Assembly: GCA_045046885.1 (NCBI GenBank)
Contig: JASFYX010000039.1
Coordinates: forward strand, 1-64,000
DNA from: CG1-02-35-72 sp045046885
GTDB taxonomy: Bacteria > Bacteroidota > Bacteroidia > Flavobacteriales > Flavobacteriaceae
DNA length: 64,000 bases
Direction: 5' to 3'
Part shown: in pieces, positions 51,595-61,249 of the stretch
Numbering within the stretch: position 1 is the first letter of the stretch
Layout: each line of letters starts with the position of its first letter
The notes under the pieces: model-generated
What the model was told of the DNA's origin: nothing
What the model saw: the letters and a program-made list of their open reading frames with translations, nothing else
Database searches by the model: none
Program-made: the position numbers and the translations under genes

Positions 51595-51614
51595 AACTTT
51601 GTATTAGGGTGAAT

Positions 51615-52892
51615 TTATTTACTTTTCAAAATATCATATTCGGCTTTTAATGCTTTATATTTTGTTTCCATATCTAAGTTTTCGTAAATACCCATTAAAG
51701 TTTGTACTACAGAAATATCGTCTTTTTTGATGTAATAAGCTTTTTCATAAAAGGGTAAAACCTTTTTATATAAATCAGATAGTTTTGCTTTAAGAACGTC
51801 ATACTTATCGAAATCACTTAAATTTTTGTTCATATCATCAATTATACGGTTTTCTGCTTTGCGATACACATTAGCCATATTAACATAAGCATCAAAATAA
51901 TTTGGGTCTAATTCAATAGCTTTTTTATAATATTTAATAGCATCGGCATCCTTATTTTGTTCATTGCTAATTACACCTAAATTGAAGTACAACATAGGTT
52001 CATTAGGGTTTTTATCAACTGCTTCTTTCATCAATTGACCAAATTTTTCTCTATTACCTAATTTAATTTGAAGGTCTGCCTCAGCTAATAACAAATTATA
52101 ATCGTTTGGATAAGCTGCCCTTGCTTTTGTAAGAGCATCTAATCCTTTTTTGTTTTCACCCAACTTACCATACATAAAAGCAATATTTTTGATGATAGAA
52201 ATAGCTCTTGATTTAGAAACATCATCTTTAGATTCAGAGTATTTTCCTGTCTTCATCATTATATCGCGTTGTGATTTAGAACTGAATGTTTCAAATTTCC
52301 CTGTCTCAGTATTTTTAGCTTTATACACTGTTGATACACCTTTATAACCCAACTCATTTAATTGAATATAATAGCCTAAAGCCTCTTTGTATAATTTACC
52401 CAAGTGAGCCGCATTTGCTGCATTGTCTAACATAAAGGTATCTTTAGGGCTTAATTTATAAACTTTTGCAAAATTTTGAGCCGATTTTAAATATTCCTTA
52501 GCTTGGTATTGCTTAACAGCAGCAGCTCTTATATCGGCAATAAGCGTATTAAAAATAGGTGCCGCATCATTTGAATAAGTTTTTTTACCAATTTTCTTTT
52601 CAAAATCAATTAAATTATTCAAGGCGTCGGCCGCAACATCATACGCATTGGCGTCTAATGCAGGTTGTTCTTTTCCAATTTTTGCATAAGTTTTCCCTTT
52701 TAAAAAATAGTACTTGGCTTTTAACTTATTATCTGCACCAGCTATAAGGTTATCGCATTTAGCAAGAGAGGATTTTGCTAGTGCTAAATCGTTTTTTTTC
52801 AAAGCCTTATCTGCTGCTTTAAGTTCATTTTTCTGAGCAACCATTCCTACAGTCACTAGAAACATCAATAATATTAAAATTTGTTTTTTCAT
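51615..52892 (-). CDS. Secreted tetratricopeptide-repeat protein
   Basis: The 425-aa product has a signal peptide (MKKQILILLMFLVTVGMVAQ) and several TPR units, the clearest being PMLYFNLGVISNEQNKDADA and IKYYKKAIELDPNYFDAYVN around residues 290-330. TPR proteins act as scaffolds. The ATG at 52890-52892 was chosen because upstream residues are all Lys/Thr/Asn and overlap gyrA. It follows gyrA by 16 bp on the same strand, an arrangement I recall in other Flavobacteriia. Confidence 0.85.
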   Translation of the reverse strand: MKKQILILLMFLVTVGMVAQKNELKAADKALKKNDLALAKSSLAKCDNLIAGADNKLKAKYYFLKGKTYAKIGKEQPALDANAYDVAADALNNLIDFEKKIGKKTYSNDAAPIFNTLIADIRAAAVKQYQAKEYLKSAQNFAKVYKLSPKDTFMLDNAANAAHLGKLYKEALGYYIQLNELGYKGVSTVYKAKNTETGKFETFSSKSQRDIMMKTGKYSESKDDVSKSRAISIIKNIAFMYGKLGENKKGLDALTKARAAYPNDYNLLLAEADLQIKLGNREKFGQLMKEAVDKNPNEPMLYFNLGVISNEQNKDADAIKYYKKAIELDPNYFDAYVNMANVYRKAENRIIDDMNKNLSDFDKYDVLKAKLSDLYKKVLPFYEKAYYIKKDDISVVQTLMGIYENLDMETKYKALKAEYDILKSK

Positions 52893-52908
52893 GATTTTTA
52901 AATTTGTT

Positions 52909-55407
52909 TTATTCTTCGTTTTGATTGTTTTCTTCTTGATTTGTATTTTCGTCATTATTTTCTTCTACTTCTTCTTGCATAACGCGTGCCACAGCTGCAA
53001 TAGAGTCGTCTTCTTTAATATTTATGAGTTTCACACCTTGAGTGGCGCGTCCCATAACACGTAAATCTGATACCGCCATACGAATGGTTAAACCAGACTT
53101 ATTTATTATCATTAAATCATCCGTATCCGACACATTTTTAATAGCGACAAGATTACCTGTTTTTTCGGTTACATTAATGGTTTTAACACCTTTACCACCT
53201 CTATTGGTAATTCTGTAATCTTCTACACTAGAACGTTTTCCATAACCATTTGCTGATACAACAAGTACTTCAGAATTTGCATCTTCAATGGCTATCATGC
53301 CAATTACTTCGTCTTTGTCATTGGCTAATTTAATACCGCGAACACCTGAAGCATTTCTACCCATAGGACGCGATTTACTTTCTTCGAATCTAATAGCTTT
53401 ACCTGATTTGACAGCTAACATAATTTGTGAAGACCCATTGGTTAATTTAGCCTCTAAAAGTTCATCACCTTCTCTAATGGTAATAGCGTTAATACCATTT
53501 GTTCTAGGACGTGAATATTGCTCTAATAAAGTCTTTTTAGTTTGACCTTTTTTAGTAGCCATAACCACATAGTTAGAATTTATATAGTCTTGATCTTTTA
53601 AATCTTGTGTACATATAAAGGCTTTAACTTTATCGTCTGGCTCTATATTTACAAGGTTTTGAATGGCACGTCCTTTAGATGTTTTATTGCCTTCTGGAAT
53701 TTCGTAAACACGCATCCAGAATACTTTACCTTTTTGGGTAAAGAATAACATATATTGATGGTTTGTGGCCACAAAAAGTTGTTCTAAGAAATCTTCATTT
53801 CTAGTGGCAACACCTCTCTGGCCTCTTCCGCCTCTATTTTGCGTTTTATATTCTGATAAATCTGTACGTTTGATATATCCTGCATGAGAAATAGTGATTA
53901 CAACACTCGAATCTGGAATCATATCTTCTATACTCAAATCGCCACCGGCATATTCAATAACAGAACGTCTTTCGTCACCATATTTATCTTTTATAGTAAT
54001 AAGCTCTTCTTTAATGATATCCATACGTCTAGACTCGTGAGCTAAAATTTCTTTTAAATCAGCAATAGACTTCATAATTTCATCAAACTCTGCTCGTAAT
54101 TTATCTTGCTCAAGACCCGTTAACTGACGCAATCTCATTTCTACAATTGCCTTAGCTTGAATTTCACTTAATTCAAACGCTTCAATCAGTTTGCTTTTAG
54201 CTTCGTCTGGGGTTTTAGAACTGCGTATTAAAGCAATTACTTTATCAATATTGTCTGAAGCTATTATGAGTCCCTCTAAGATATGTGCTCGCGCCTCAGC
54301 TTTTTTGAGTTCAAATTTTGTACGTCTTACAACGACATCATGTCTGTGATTTACAAAATGTTTAATCAAATCTTTTAAGTTTAACATCTCAGGTCTTCCG
54401 TTGACCAATGCTATGTTGTTTACGCTAAAAGATGTTTGTAAACTTGTGTATTTATAAAGCTTGTTAAGGACGATATTAGGAATGGCATCACGTTTTAAAA
54501 CGTAAACAATACGCATACCATTTCTATCAGACTCATCGCGAATAGAAGCTATTCCTTCAAGTTTTTTATCGTTAACCATATCAGCAGTTTTCTTAATCAT
54601 ATCTGCTTTATTAATTTGATATGGAATTTCTGAAACAATTATACAATCACGTCCTTGAACTTCTTCAAAGGATGTTTTTGCACGCATAACTATTCTGCCT
54701 CGTCCTGTTAAAAAAGCATCTCTTACACCTTCATAGCCATAAATAGTACCACCTGTTGGAAAATCTGGCGCTTTTATAAACTGCATCAACTCTTCTATAG
54801 TAATTTCATTATTATCTATATAAGCAGAAATGCCATTTATAACTTCAGATAAATTATGAGGAGGCATATTTGTAGCCATCCCAACAGCAATACCCGAAGC
54901 ACCATTTACGAGCAAACCAGGAATACGTGAAGGCAATACTGTGGGTTCTTTTAAAGTATCATCAAAATTTAAGCGGTGATCAACAGTATCTTTATCAATA
55001 TCTGCCAACATATCTTCAGATATCTTGCGCATTTTAACTTCGGTATAACGCATAGCCGCAGGACTATCGCCATCTACAGAGCCAAAGTTACCTTGACCGT
55101 CAACTAATTGATAACGCATACTCCACTCTTGCGCCATTCTTACCATAGCATCATAAACAGAAGTATCACCGTGTGGATGATATTTACCTAAAACTTCCCC
55201 TACAATACGTGCCGATTTTTTATAACTACCAGTAGCTCTAACTCCTAATTCGTGCATACCAAATAAAACGCGTCTATGAACGGGTTTTAAACCATCTCTA
55301 ACATCTGGTAAGGCTCTCGAAACAATTACAGACATAGAATAATCTATGTATGAAGATTTCATTTCATCTTCAATAATAATAGGAATTACTTTTTCTCCAT
55401 CTGCCAT
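52909..55407 (-). CDS. gyrA: DNA gyrase subunit A
   Basis: The 832-aa product cuts and rejoins DNA for negative supercoiling. The active-site tyrosine is Tyr121 in AMRYTEVKM. The C-terminal DNA-wrapping domain has a near-canonical GyrA box in TQNRGGRGQRG, which separates it from ParC. At the quinolone-relevant positions it has Thr82 (E. coli Ser83) and Asp86 (E. coli Asp87), with no obvious resistance substitution. It ends with an acidic Asn/Glu tail (EEVEENNDENTNQEENNQ). gyrB is not in the window. Confidence 0.96.
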   Translation of the reverse strand: MADGEKVIPIIIEDEMKSSYIDYSMSVIVSRALPDVRDGLKPVHRRVLFGMHELGVRATGSYKKSARIVGEVLGKYHPHGDTSVYDAMVRMAQEWSMRYQLVDGQGNFGSVDGDSPAAMRYTEVKMRKISEDMLADIDKDTVDHRLNFDDTLKEPTVLPSRIPGLLVNGASGIAVGMATNMPPHNLSEVINGISAYIDNNEITIEELMQFIKAPDFPTGGTIYGYEGVRDAFLTGRGRIVMRAKTSFEEVQGRDCIIVSEIPYQINKADMIKKTADMVNDKKLEGIASIRDESDRNGMRIVYVLKRDAIPNIVLNKLYKYTSLQTSFSVNNIALVNGRPEMLNLKDLIKHFVNHRHDVVVRRTKFELKKAEARAHILEGLIIASDNIDKVIALIRSSKTPDEAKSKLIEAFELSEIQAKAIVEMRLRQLTGLEQDKLRAEFDEIMKSIADLKEILAHESRRMDIIKEELITIKDKYGDERRSVIEYAGGDLSIEDMIPDSSVVITISHAGYIKRTDLSEYKTQNRGGRGQRGVATRNEDFLEQLFVATNHQYMLFFTQKGKVFWMRVYEIPEGNKTSKGRAIQNLVNIEPDDKVKAFICTQDLKDQDYINSNYVVMATKKGQTKKTLLEQYSRPRTNGINAITIREGDELLEAKLTNGSSQIMLAVKSGKAIRFEESKSRPMGRNASGVRGIKLANDKDEVIGMIAIEDANSEVLVVSANGYGKRSSVEDYRITNRGGKGVKTINVTEKTGNLVAIKNVSDTDDLMIINKSGLTIRMAVSDLRVMGRATQGVKLINIKEDDSIAAVARVMQEEVEENNDENTNQEENNQNEE

Positions 55408-55561
55408 AAATTTTATTATTTTTATATTAAATTACAAACACGCAATATACAACAAATAGCACTTTTTTTAAAGCAATTATAACTTCTTTTTTTACTAAAT
55501 GTTATTAACAATTAATACGATATTTTAACAATTTTATAAGATTTAACTGCCATTTAAGCTT

Positions 55562-55569
55562 TATTTTTG
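55562..55569 (+). promoter_or_regulatory. -7 promoter box for clpC
   Basis: TATTTTTG, 70 nt before the ATG. No CtsR- or CIRCE-like operator was seen in the gap. Confidence 0.4.
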
Positions 55570-55639
55570 TATTCGGTCTGATATTTGTAATGTTAAACCA
55601 AAAAAATCTACTATTTTTACCTAAACAAAGTATAACCCT

Positions 55640-58180
55640 ATGGATGATAATTTTTCGCCAAAAGTAAAAGATGTTATCGCTTACAGTAAAGAAGAAGCTT
55701 TACGGTTAGGTCATGATTATATTGGCACAGAGCACCTAATTTTAGGTATTCTAAGGAAAAATGACGGAGAAGCTATTGATATTTTAAACGCTCTTGAAGT
55801 CGATTTAAAATACCTTAGACAACAAATTGAAAAACTAAATGCCAACGATATTGTTTTTAAAGAAGGTCTGACAAAGAAGAGTTTGCATCTTACAAAACAA
55901 GCTGAAAAAGCATTGAAAACCACTTTCTTAGAAGCTAAATTGTATAAAAATGACGCCATAAGTACAGCACATCTTTTGTTGTGTGTTTTGCGAAATGAGT
56001 CAGATCCTACCACAAAAATAATGCACAGTTTAGAGATAGATTACAATGAAGTAAAAGCGATGTTTTTACAATATTTTAATCAGAGTACTGGCGAAAGTGA
56101 AGAATTCTCTTCTCCAAAAGCAGAATTACCTTCAGATGAGTTTGGTGATTCTAAAGAAAACCCATTTGAAAATCCAAAATCAGCAGCAGCTAAAAAAACC
56201 AAAACACCCGTTTTAGATAATTTTGGACGCGATTTGACAGTTATGGCAGAGAATGGCAAATTAGATGCCGTTGTGGGACGTCAAAAAGAAATAGAACGTG
56301 TTTCACAAATTTTAAGTCGTCGTAAAAAAAATAATCCGCTTTTAATTGGCGAACCAGGTGTTGGTAAATCGGCTATAGCCGAAGGATTGGCATTGCGTAT
56401 CATTCAAAGAAAAGTTTCGCGCATATTATTCAACAAACGCATTGTTTCTCTTGATTTGGCGAGTTTAGTAGCCGGCACAAAATACAGAGGTCAGTTCGAA
56501 GAGCGTATGAAAGCGCTTATGAACGAGTTAGAAAAAAATGAAGATATCATTTTGTTTATAGACGAAATACACACAATTGTGGGTGCTGGTGGTGCGACAG
56601 GTTCTTTAGACGCTTCAAATATGTTTAAACCTGCTCTAGCGCGAGGCGAAATACAATGTATTGGGGCGACAACACTCGATGAGTTTAGACAAAATATTGA
56701 AAAAGATGGGGCGCTGGAACGCCGTTTCCAGAAAATTATTGTTGAGCCTACTTCTGTAGATGAAACCATAGAAATCTTACAAAACATCAAAATTAAATAC
56801 GAAGACCATCATAATGTGCAATATACAGACGAAGCCATAAAAGCGTGTGTCAAACTGACAAACAGATATATGACTGATAGGTTTTTACCAGACAAAGCCA
56901 TTGATGCTTTAGATGAATCTGGCTCTAGAATTCACATTACAAATATTGTGGTTCCAGATCAAATTGTCAGTTTAGAAAAACAATTAGAAGAAGTTAGAAC
57001 TCTCAAAAATAATGTCGTTAAGAGTCAGAAATTTGAAGAAGCTGCAAAACTTAGAGATGACGAAAAAAACATTGAAAAAGAACTCTTAAGAGAGCAATAT
57101 AAATGGGAAGAACAGAGTAAACTCAATCGCGAAGTTGTTACAGAAGACAATGTGGCCGAAGTCGTTTCTATGATGACAGGTATTCCTGTAAATCGTGTCG
57201 CTCAAGTAGAAAGTTTGCGTCTAGCCGATTTAAACAAGCACATCGAAGCTAAAGTTATTGGTCAAAGAGAAGCTGTAGAAAAAGTTGTAAAAGCTATTCA
57301 GCGTAACCGCGTAGGCCTTAAAGACCCAGATAAACCTATTGGTAGTTTTATATTTTTAGGTCAGACTGGTGTTGGCAAAACACAATTGGCTAAAATTTTG
57401 GCTTCAGAATTATTCGATTCCGAAGAAGCTTTGGTACGTATTGATATGAGCGAGTATATGGAAAAATTTGCCATAACACGTTTAATTGGTTCTCCTCCGG
57501 GATATGTAGGTTATGAAGAAGGGGGACAATTAACCGAAAAAATAAGACGTAAACCTTACGCAGTAGTTCTTTTAGATGAGATTGAAAAAGCCCATCCAGA
57601 TGTTTTTAATATGCTTTTGCAAGTTTTAGACGATGGTTTTTTAACCGATAGTTTAGGACGTAAAATTGACTTTAGAAATACAATTATCATAATGACATCT
57701 AATATTGGCTCACGTCAATTGAAAGATTTCGGTCAAGGCGTTGGCTTTGGAACATCAGCAAAAAAAGAACAAGAAAGTGCCTATGCTAAAAGTGTCATAG
57801 AAAATGCGCTTAAAAAGACTTTTGCCCCTGAATTTTTAAATAGAATTGATGATGTCGTTGTATTCAACAGTCTTGATAAAAAAGATATTCATAAAATAAT
57901 TGACATAGAATTAAAAAAATTGCTCTTACGTATAACCGATTTGGGATATACCTTAAATCTAAGCAAGAAAGCGAAAGATTTTATTGTAGATAAAGGCTTT
58001 GATAAACAATATGGTGCGCGTCCGTTAAAACGGGCTATCCAAAAATATATTGAAGATGCTTTGGCTACAGAAATTGTCAATGCTAATTTAGCCGAAGGTG
58101 ATAAAATTACGATGGATTTAAACAGCAAAACACAAGAATTATTTATTGAAATTAGTAAAACAAAAACCACAAAAAATTAA
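55640..58180 (+). CDS. clpC: ClpC-type ATP-dependent Clp protease ATP-binding subunit
   Basis: The 846-aa product is a Hsp100 unfoldase that feeds ClpP. In order: an N-terminal double Clp_N domain (to about residue 145), AAA+ D1 with Walker A GEPGVGKS at about residue 237 and Walker B LFIDEIH, a UVR/M-domain at about 460-480 (AAKLRDDEKNIEKE), and AAA+ D2 with Walker A GQTGVGKT at about 574. The UVR region distinguishes it from ClpB and ClpA. Three bases separate it from the next gene. clpP is not in the window. Confidence 0.95.
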   Translation: MDDNFSPKVKDVIAYSKEEALRLGHDYIGTEHLILGILRKNDGEAIDILNALEVDLKYLRQQIEKLNANDIVFKEGLTKKSLHLTKQAEKALKTTFLEAKLYKNDAISTAHLLLCVLRNESDPTTKIMHSLEIDYNEVKAMFLQYFNQSTGESEEFSSPKAELPSDEFGDSKENPFENPKSAAAKKTKTPVLDNFGRDLTVMAENGKLDAVVGRQKEIERVSQILSRRKKNNPLLIGEPGVGKSAIAEGLALRIIQRKVSRILFNKRIVSLDLASLVAGTKYRGQFEERMKALMNELEKNEDIILFIDEIHTIVGAGGATGSLDASNMFKPALARGEIQCIGATTLDEFRQNIEKDGALERRFQKIIVEPTSVDETIEILQNIKIKYEDHHNVQYTDEAIKACVKLTNRYMTDRFLPDKAIDALDESGSRIHITNIVVPDQIVSLEKQLEEVRTLKNNVVKSQKFEEAAKLRDDEKNIEKELLREQYKWEEQSKLNREVVTEDNVAEVVSMMTGIPVNRVAQVESLRLADLNKHIEAKVIGQREAVEKVVKAIQRNRVGLKDPDKPIGSFIFLGQTGVGKTQLAKILASELFDSEEALVRIDMSEYMEKFAITRLIGSPPGYVGYEEGGQLTEKIRRKPYAVVLLDEIEKAHPDVFNMLLQVLDDGFLTDSLGRKIDFRNTIIIMTSNIGSRQLKDFGQGVGFGTSAKKEQESAYAKSVIENALKKTFAPEFLNRIDDVVVFNSLDKKDIHKIIDIELKKLLLRITDLGYTLNLSKKAKDFIVDKGFDKQYGARPLKRAIQKYIEDALATEIVNANLAEGDKITMDLNSKTQELFIEISKTKTTKN

Positions 58181-58182
58181 AT

Positions 58183-58770
58183 ATGAGACTTCTTTTTAGT
58201 ATCTCAATTCTAGCGCTTGGCATGATGCCCATGAGAGCACAAGAAGTTTTGAGCAATGAAAATCAGATTATTGCAGCAACGCAAATAATCCCAGAAAATG
58301 AGCAAGCCAATGCAACTGTTTGGGGTTACAATTCAAAAGGCGATTTAAAAGTCTTGAGAAAAGGAACAGGTAATTTTGTTTGTCTGTCTAATAATCCTAA
58401 AAGTAAATCGTTCAGCGTAGCTTGTTATCACAAAGATTTAGAGCCTATGATGGCTAGAGGACGTGCTTTAAAAAAAGAGGGTAAAAACAGAAAAGAAATA
58501 GAAGCTATTAGAGCAGCCGAATCTAAAGCAGGTGCTTTAAAATTACCCACACATCCTAGTACATTATATGTTTTATACGGACAAAAAGCGCATTTTAACA
58601 AGGTCTCTAAAAAAATAGAAAATGGACATATAAGATATGTGGTTTATATTCCTTGGGCAACTGCCGAAACAACTGGCTTGTCTCCTACACCACAAGTACC
58701 AGGTGGTCCTTGGATTATGTTTCCTGGCACTTATAAAGCACATATAATGATAACACCTCCATCAAAATAA
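58183..58770 (+). CDS. Secreted protein of unknown function (195 aa)
   Basis: The product has a signal peptide (LLFSISILALGMMPMRAQ) and a soluble body with no recognised motif. Notable segments are ATVWGYNSKGDLKVLRKGTG and a C-terminal PGGPWIMFPGTYKAHIMI. Two cysteines (FVCLSNN and VACYHKD) could form a disulfide. It starts 2 bp after the clpC stop and is 1 bp from the next gene, so the three are cotranscribed, though a link to proteolysis is not evident. Confidence 0.65.
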   Translation: MRLLFSISILALGMMPMRAQEVLSNENQIIAATQIIPENEQANATVWGYNSKGDLKVLRKGTGNFVCLSNNPKSKSFSVACYHKDLEPMMARGRALKKEGKNRKEIEAIRAAESKAGALKLPTHPSTLYVLYGQKAHFNKVSKKIENGHIRYVVYIPWATAETTGLSPTPQVPGGPWIMFPGTYKAHIMITPPSK

Positions 58771-58771
58771 G

Positions 58772-59206
58772 ATGCATATATTTTTGATAAGACTGAGTTT
58801 ATTGAATATTTTTTTAGGATTTTACACTGTTCAATCTCAAAATTTAAATATAAAATCCTGTGATAGTTTACCCACGCAAAAAGAGATAAATGCGTGTGTT
58901 TTTAAAGTTTACAATTCATCGCAAACTAACTTAAATAAAGCTTATAAATTATTTCTCAAAAAGCTCGACAATAAAATAAAAACCAATGACAAACTTATAG
59001 CAGAAAAAAGTAAGTCTTTAAAATTATTTTTAAAAGAAGCACAAATGCATTGGATTTTAGCTAGAGATTATAATGCACAAGCCAAATCATCGTTTGAATT
59101 ATCGCCTTTAAAGGCCGATTATGCCTTTTACAAAAGCAAGACTTTAGAAAGCCTCAATCGCATAGAATATCTTTCACGTTTAGCCGACAGTTTAAATCTA
59201 AAGTAA
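58772..59206 (+). CDS. LprI/DUF1311-family secreted protein
   Basis: The 144-aa product has a signal peptide and the LprI domain: SCDSLPTQKEINACVFKVYN carries two of the cysteines and the TQxEIN-C motif of the family, followed by an all-helical body. LprI of Mycobacterium inhibits lysozyme, but most family members have unknown roles. It follows the 195-aa secreted protein gene directly. Confidence 0.8.
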   Translation: MHIFLIRLSLLNIFLGFYTVQSQNLNIKSCDSLPTQKEINACVFKVYNSSQTNLNKAYKLFLKKLDNKIKTNDKLIAEKSKSLKLFLKEAQMHWILARDYNAQAKSSFELSPLKADYAFYKSKTLESLNRIEYLSRLADSLNLK

Positions 59207-59230
59207 TTTTTACCAACTTCAATTATTCAC

Positions 59231-59238
59231 TACATTTG
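59231..59238 (+). promoter_or_regulatory. -7 promoter box almost touching smpB start
   Basis: TACATTTG ends 5 nt before the smpB ATG at 59244, so the transcript may be leaderless. Confidence 0.55.
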
Positions 59239-59243
59239 TCACT

Positions 59244-59705
59244 ATGCAAAAGAGAATAAATATTCAGAACAAAAAAGCCCGTTTTGAATACGAAATAATA
59301 GATAAATACACTGCTGGCATACAACTTACCGGAACCGAAATTAAATCTATTCGCTTGAGCAAAGCGCGTATAACTGAAAGCTTTTGCGAGTTTAATGAAA
59401 AAGGCGAATTATTTGTCATAAATATGTTTATTGAAGAATATCTTTATGGCCATTCTTACAATCATAAACCCAAAAGCGAGCGCCGTTTGCTCTTGCAAAA
59501 GCGCGAGCTCAAAAAATTAGAAAAACAAGTTAAAAATGTAGGGCTTACCATTGTACCATTACGCCTTTTCCTTACCGATAAAGGATGGGCAAAAATTGAC
59601 ATTGCTTTGTGTAAAGGTAAAAAGACATACGACAAGCGGGAAGTTATAAAAGACCGCGATAACAAACGCGACCTAGCCCGTGTTAAAAAGGAATTCAAAA
59701 AGTGA
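59244..59705 (+). CDS. smpB: SsrA-binding protein SmpB
   Basis: The 153-aa product binds tmRNA and brings it to stalled ribosomes. The beta-barrel signature is KKARFEYEIIDKYTAGIQLTGTE with IKSIRLSKARI, and the basic C-terminal tail KREVIKDRDNKRDLARVKKE is the part that enters the mRNA channel. The stop overlaps the next gene's GTG start (GTGA). No tmRNA gene is in the window. Confidence 0.96.
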   Translation: MQKRINIQNKKARFEYEIIDKYTAGIQLTGTEIKSIRLSKARITESFCEFNEKGELFVINMFIEEYLYGHSYNHKPKSERRLLLQKRELKKLEKQVKNVGLTIVPLRLFLTDKGWAKIDIALCKGKKTYDKREVIKDRDNKRDLARVKKEFKK

Positions 59706-60619
59706 TACCTGCCTTTTTTAAACTCATACGTGTTAAAAACTTAGCCATTATAGCTTTTTGTCAGATTCTATTTAAATATTTTTTTATAAACAAAAGTGGT
59801 GTCGATTTTCAACTCACAAATTTTTATTTTTTGATATTGTTATTTGCCCTTCTCTTTATTGCTGCTGCTGGTTATATTATAAATGATATTTACGATTTAG
59901 AATCAGATAAAATTAACAAACCAAAAGAGCTTGTAATCGGTAAACATATTTCTGAAAAGCTGGCTATGAGATTTTATATATTATTCAATTTTATAGGTTT
60001 GGGATTGGCTACTTTTTTGTCCTATAAAATTAATCATTTAAATTTTGGTTCACTCTTTTTATTATTGGCTTTTGGCTTGTTAAAATATTCGCAATCTTGG
60101 AAGAAAATATTTATTTTAAAAAACGTAATTGTAGCTCTTTTAGTCAGTTTAAGTATTTTAATATTAGGTATATATGACGTATATGCTCCTATAAATATTT
60201 CGAATGCACCGCAACAATTAGCAATATTAAGTATTATTTTCGATTATTTTTTATTTGCCTTTCTCGTCAATATTATTAGAGAAGTAATTAAAGATATTGA
60301 AGACGAAATTGGCGACAAAAAGCGTCAAACAAAATCGCTTATTTCTGTATTGGGTTTAAAAAATACACGCACTGTTTTAATTTTTCTTAACAGTCTTTTA
60401 GTCGTAGCAATTGCCTATTATGCCACGGCTTATTTTAGATATAACAATTTAGCATTTCTCTACATGATTTCTTTGGTCTTTTTACCGAGTCTTATTTATT
60501 ATATATTCTTTATAAAAGCCAAAACTATAACTAACTACACATCGCTTACACGTCTTTTAAAATTAATTATGATTTTTGGTATTGGTTCTATTGCCGTAAT
60601 AAGTATTTTAAACACCTAA
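59702..60619 (+). CDS. UbiA-family prenyltransferase
   Basis: The 305-aa product is a membrane protein with about eight to nine hydrophobic segments. The polyprenyl-diphosphate motif INDIYDLESDKINKP (about residues 60-75) and a second aspartate-rich motif REVIKDIEDEIGDKKRQTKS (about 195-215) are both present. The accepting molecule is unknown; flavobacterial relatives are often called geranylgeranylglycerol-phosphate geranylgeranyltransferase. The GTG start overlaps the smpB stop, implying coupling, and maf follows 3 bp later. Confidence 0.88.
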   Translation: MIPAFFKLIRVKNLAIIAFCQILFKYFFINKSGVDFQLTNFYFLILLFALLFIAAAGYIINDIYDLESDKINKPKELVIGKHISEKLAMRFYILFNFIGLGLATFLSYKINHLNFGSLFLLLAFGLLKYSQSWKKIFILKNVIVALLVSLSILILGIYDVYAPINISNAPQQLAILSIIFDYFLFAFLVNIIREVIKDIEDEIGDKKRQTKSLISVLGLKNTRTVLIFLNSLLVVAIAYYATAYFRYNNLAFLYMISLVFLPSLIYYIFFIKAKTITNYTSLTRLLKLIMIFGIGSIAVISILNT

Positions 60620-60622
60620 CAA

Positions 60623-61201
60623 ATGAAATTAAAATCACTCGAAAATAAAAATATTATTTTGGCATCGGGTTCTCCCCGACGTCAGAATTTTTTGAAGGAA
60701 TTGGGCTTAGACTTTAAAATTCAGCTAAAAGAAGTAGAAGAAAATTATCCCAAGTATTTAAAAAAAGAAGCCATTACCAATTATTTAGCACTTGAAAAGG
60801 CAAACGCTTTTAAAGATTTAGAAATAAATGACATCCTCATTACCGCAGATACTATTGTGTGGTTTAAAAATAAAGCTTTAGAAAAGCCAAAAGATGCCAC
60901 AGAAGCCAGAGAAATGTTAGAAAAGCTATCAGGTAAGAAACACCTGGTTATTACATCATTTTGTCTAAAAAGCAAAGAGAAAGAAAAAGTTTTTAACTGT
61001 ATCACTAAAGTTTATTTCAATAAATTAACGCCCCAAATAATTGATTATTACATAACTAATTACAGTCCGTATGACAAAGCCGGTGCTTATGGCATACAAG
61101 AATGGATAGGCTATATTGGTGTTAAAAAAATAAAAGGAAGCTATTTTAATGTCATGGGATTCCCTGTTCATAAATTTTATAAAGAATTGCTCAGATTCTA
61201 A
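60623..61201 (+). CDS. maf: Maf family nucleotide pyrophosphatase
   Basis: The 192-aa product hydrolyses non-canonical or regulatory NTPs (dTTP/UTP type). Motifs are LASGSPRRQNFL at residues 13-24, ADTIVWF around residue 74 and EKPKDATEAREML after it. Third gene of the smpB operon. Normal length. Confidence 0.93.
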   Translation: MKLKSLENKNIILASGSPRRQNFLKELGLDFKIQLKEVEENYPKYLKKEAITNYLALEKANAFKDLEINDILITADTIVWFKNKALEKPKDATEAREMLEKLSGKKHLVITSFCLKSKEKEKVFNCITKVYFNKLTPQIIDYYITNYSPYDKAGAYGIQEWIGYIGVKKIKGSYFNVMGFPVHKFYKELLRF

Positions 61202-61221
61202 CAGTTGCGCATTTTAATTTC

Positions 61222-61229
61222 TATTTTTG
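61222..61229 (+). promoter_or_regulatory. -7 promoter box for the transketolase-family gene
   Basis: TATTTTTG, 20 nt before the ATG at 61250. Confidence 0.5.
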
Positions 61230-61249
61230 CCTAAATTCTAATTATCAAG

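Noticed and set aside
52909..55407. ParC/topoisomerase IV subunit A
   Set aside because: The GyrA-box-like QNRGGRG and the wrapping-domain repeats favour gyrase.
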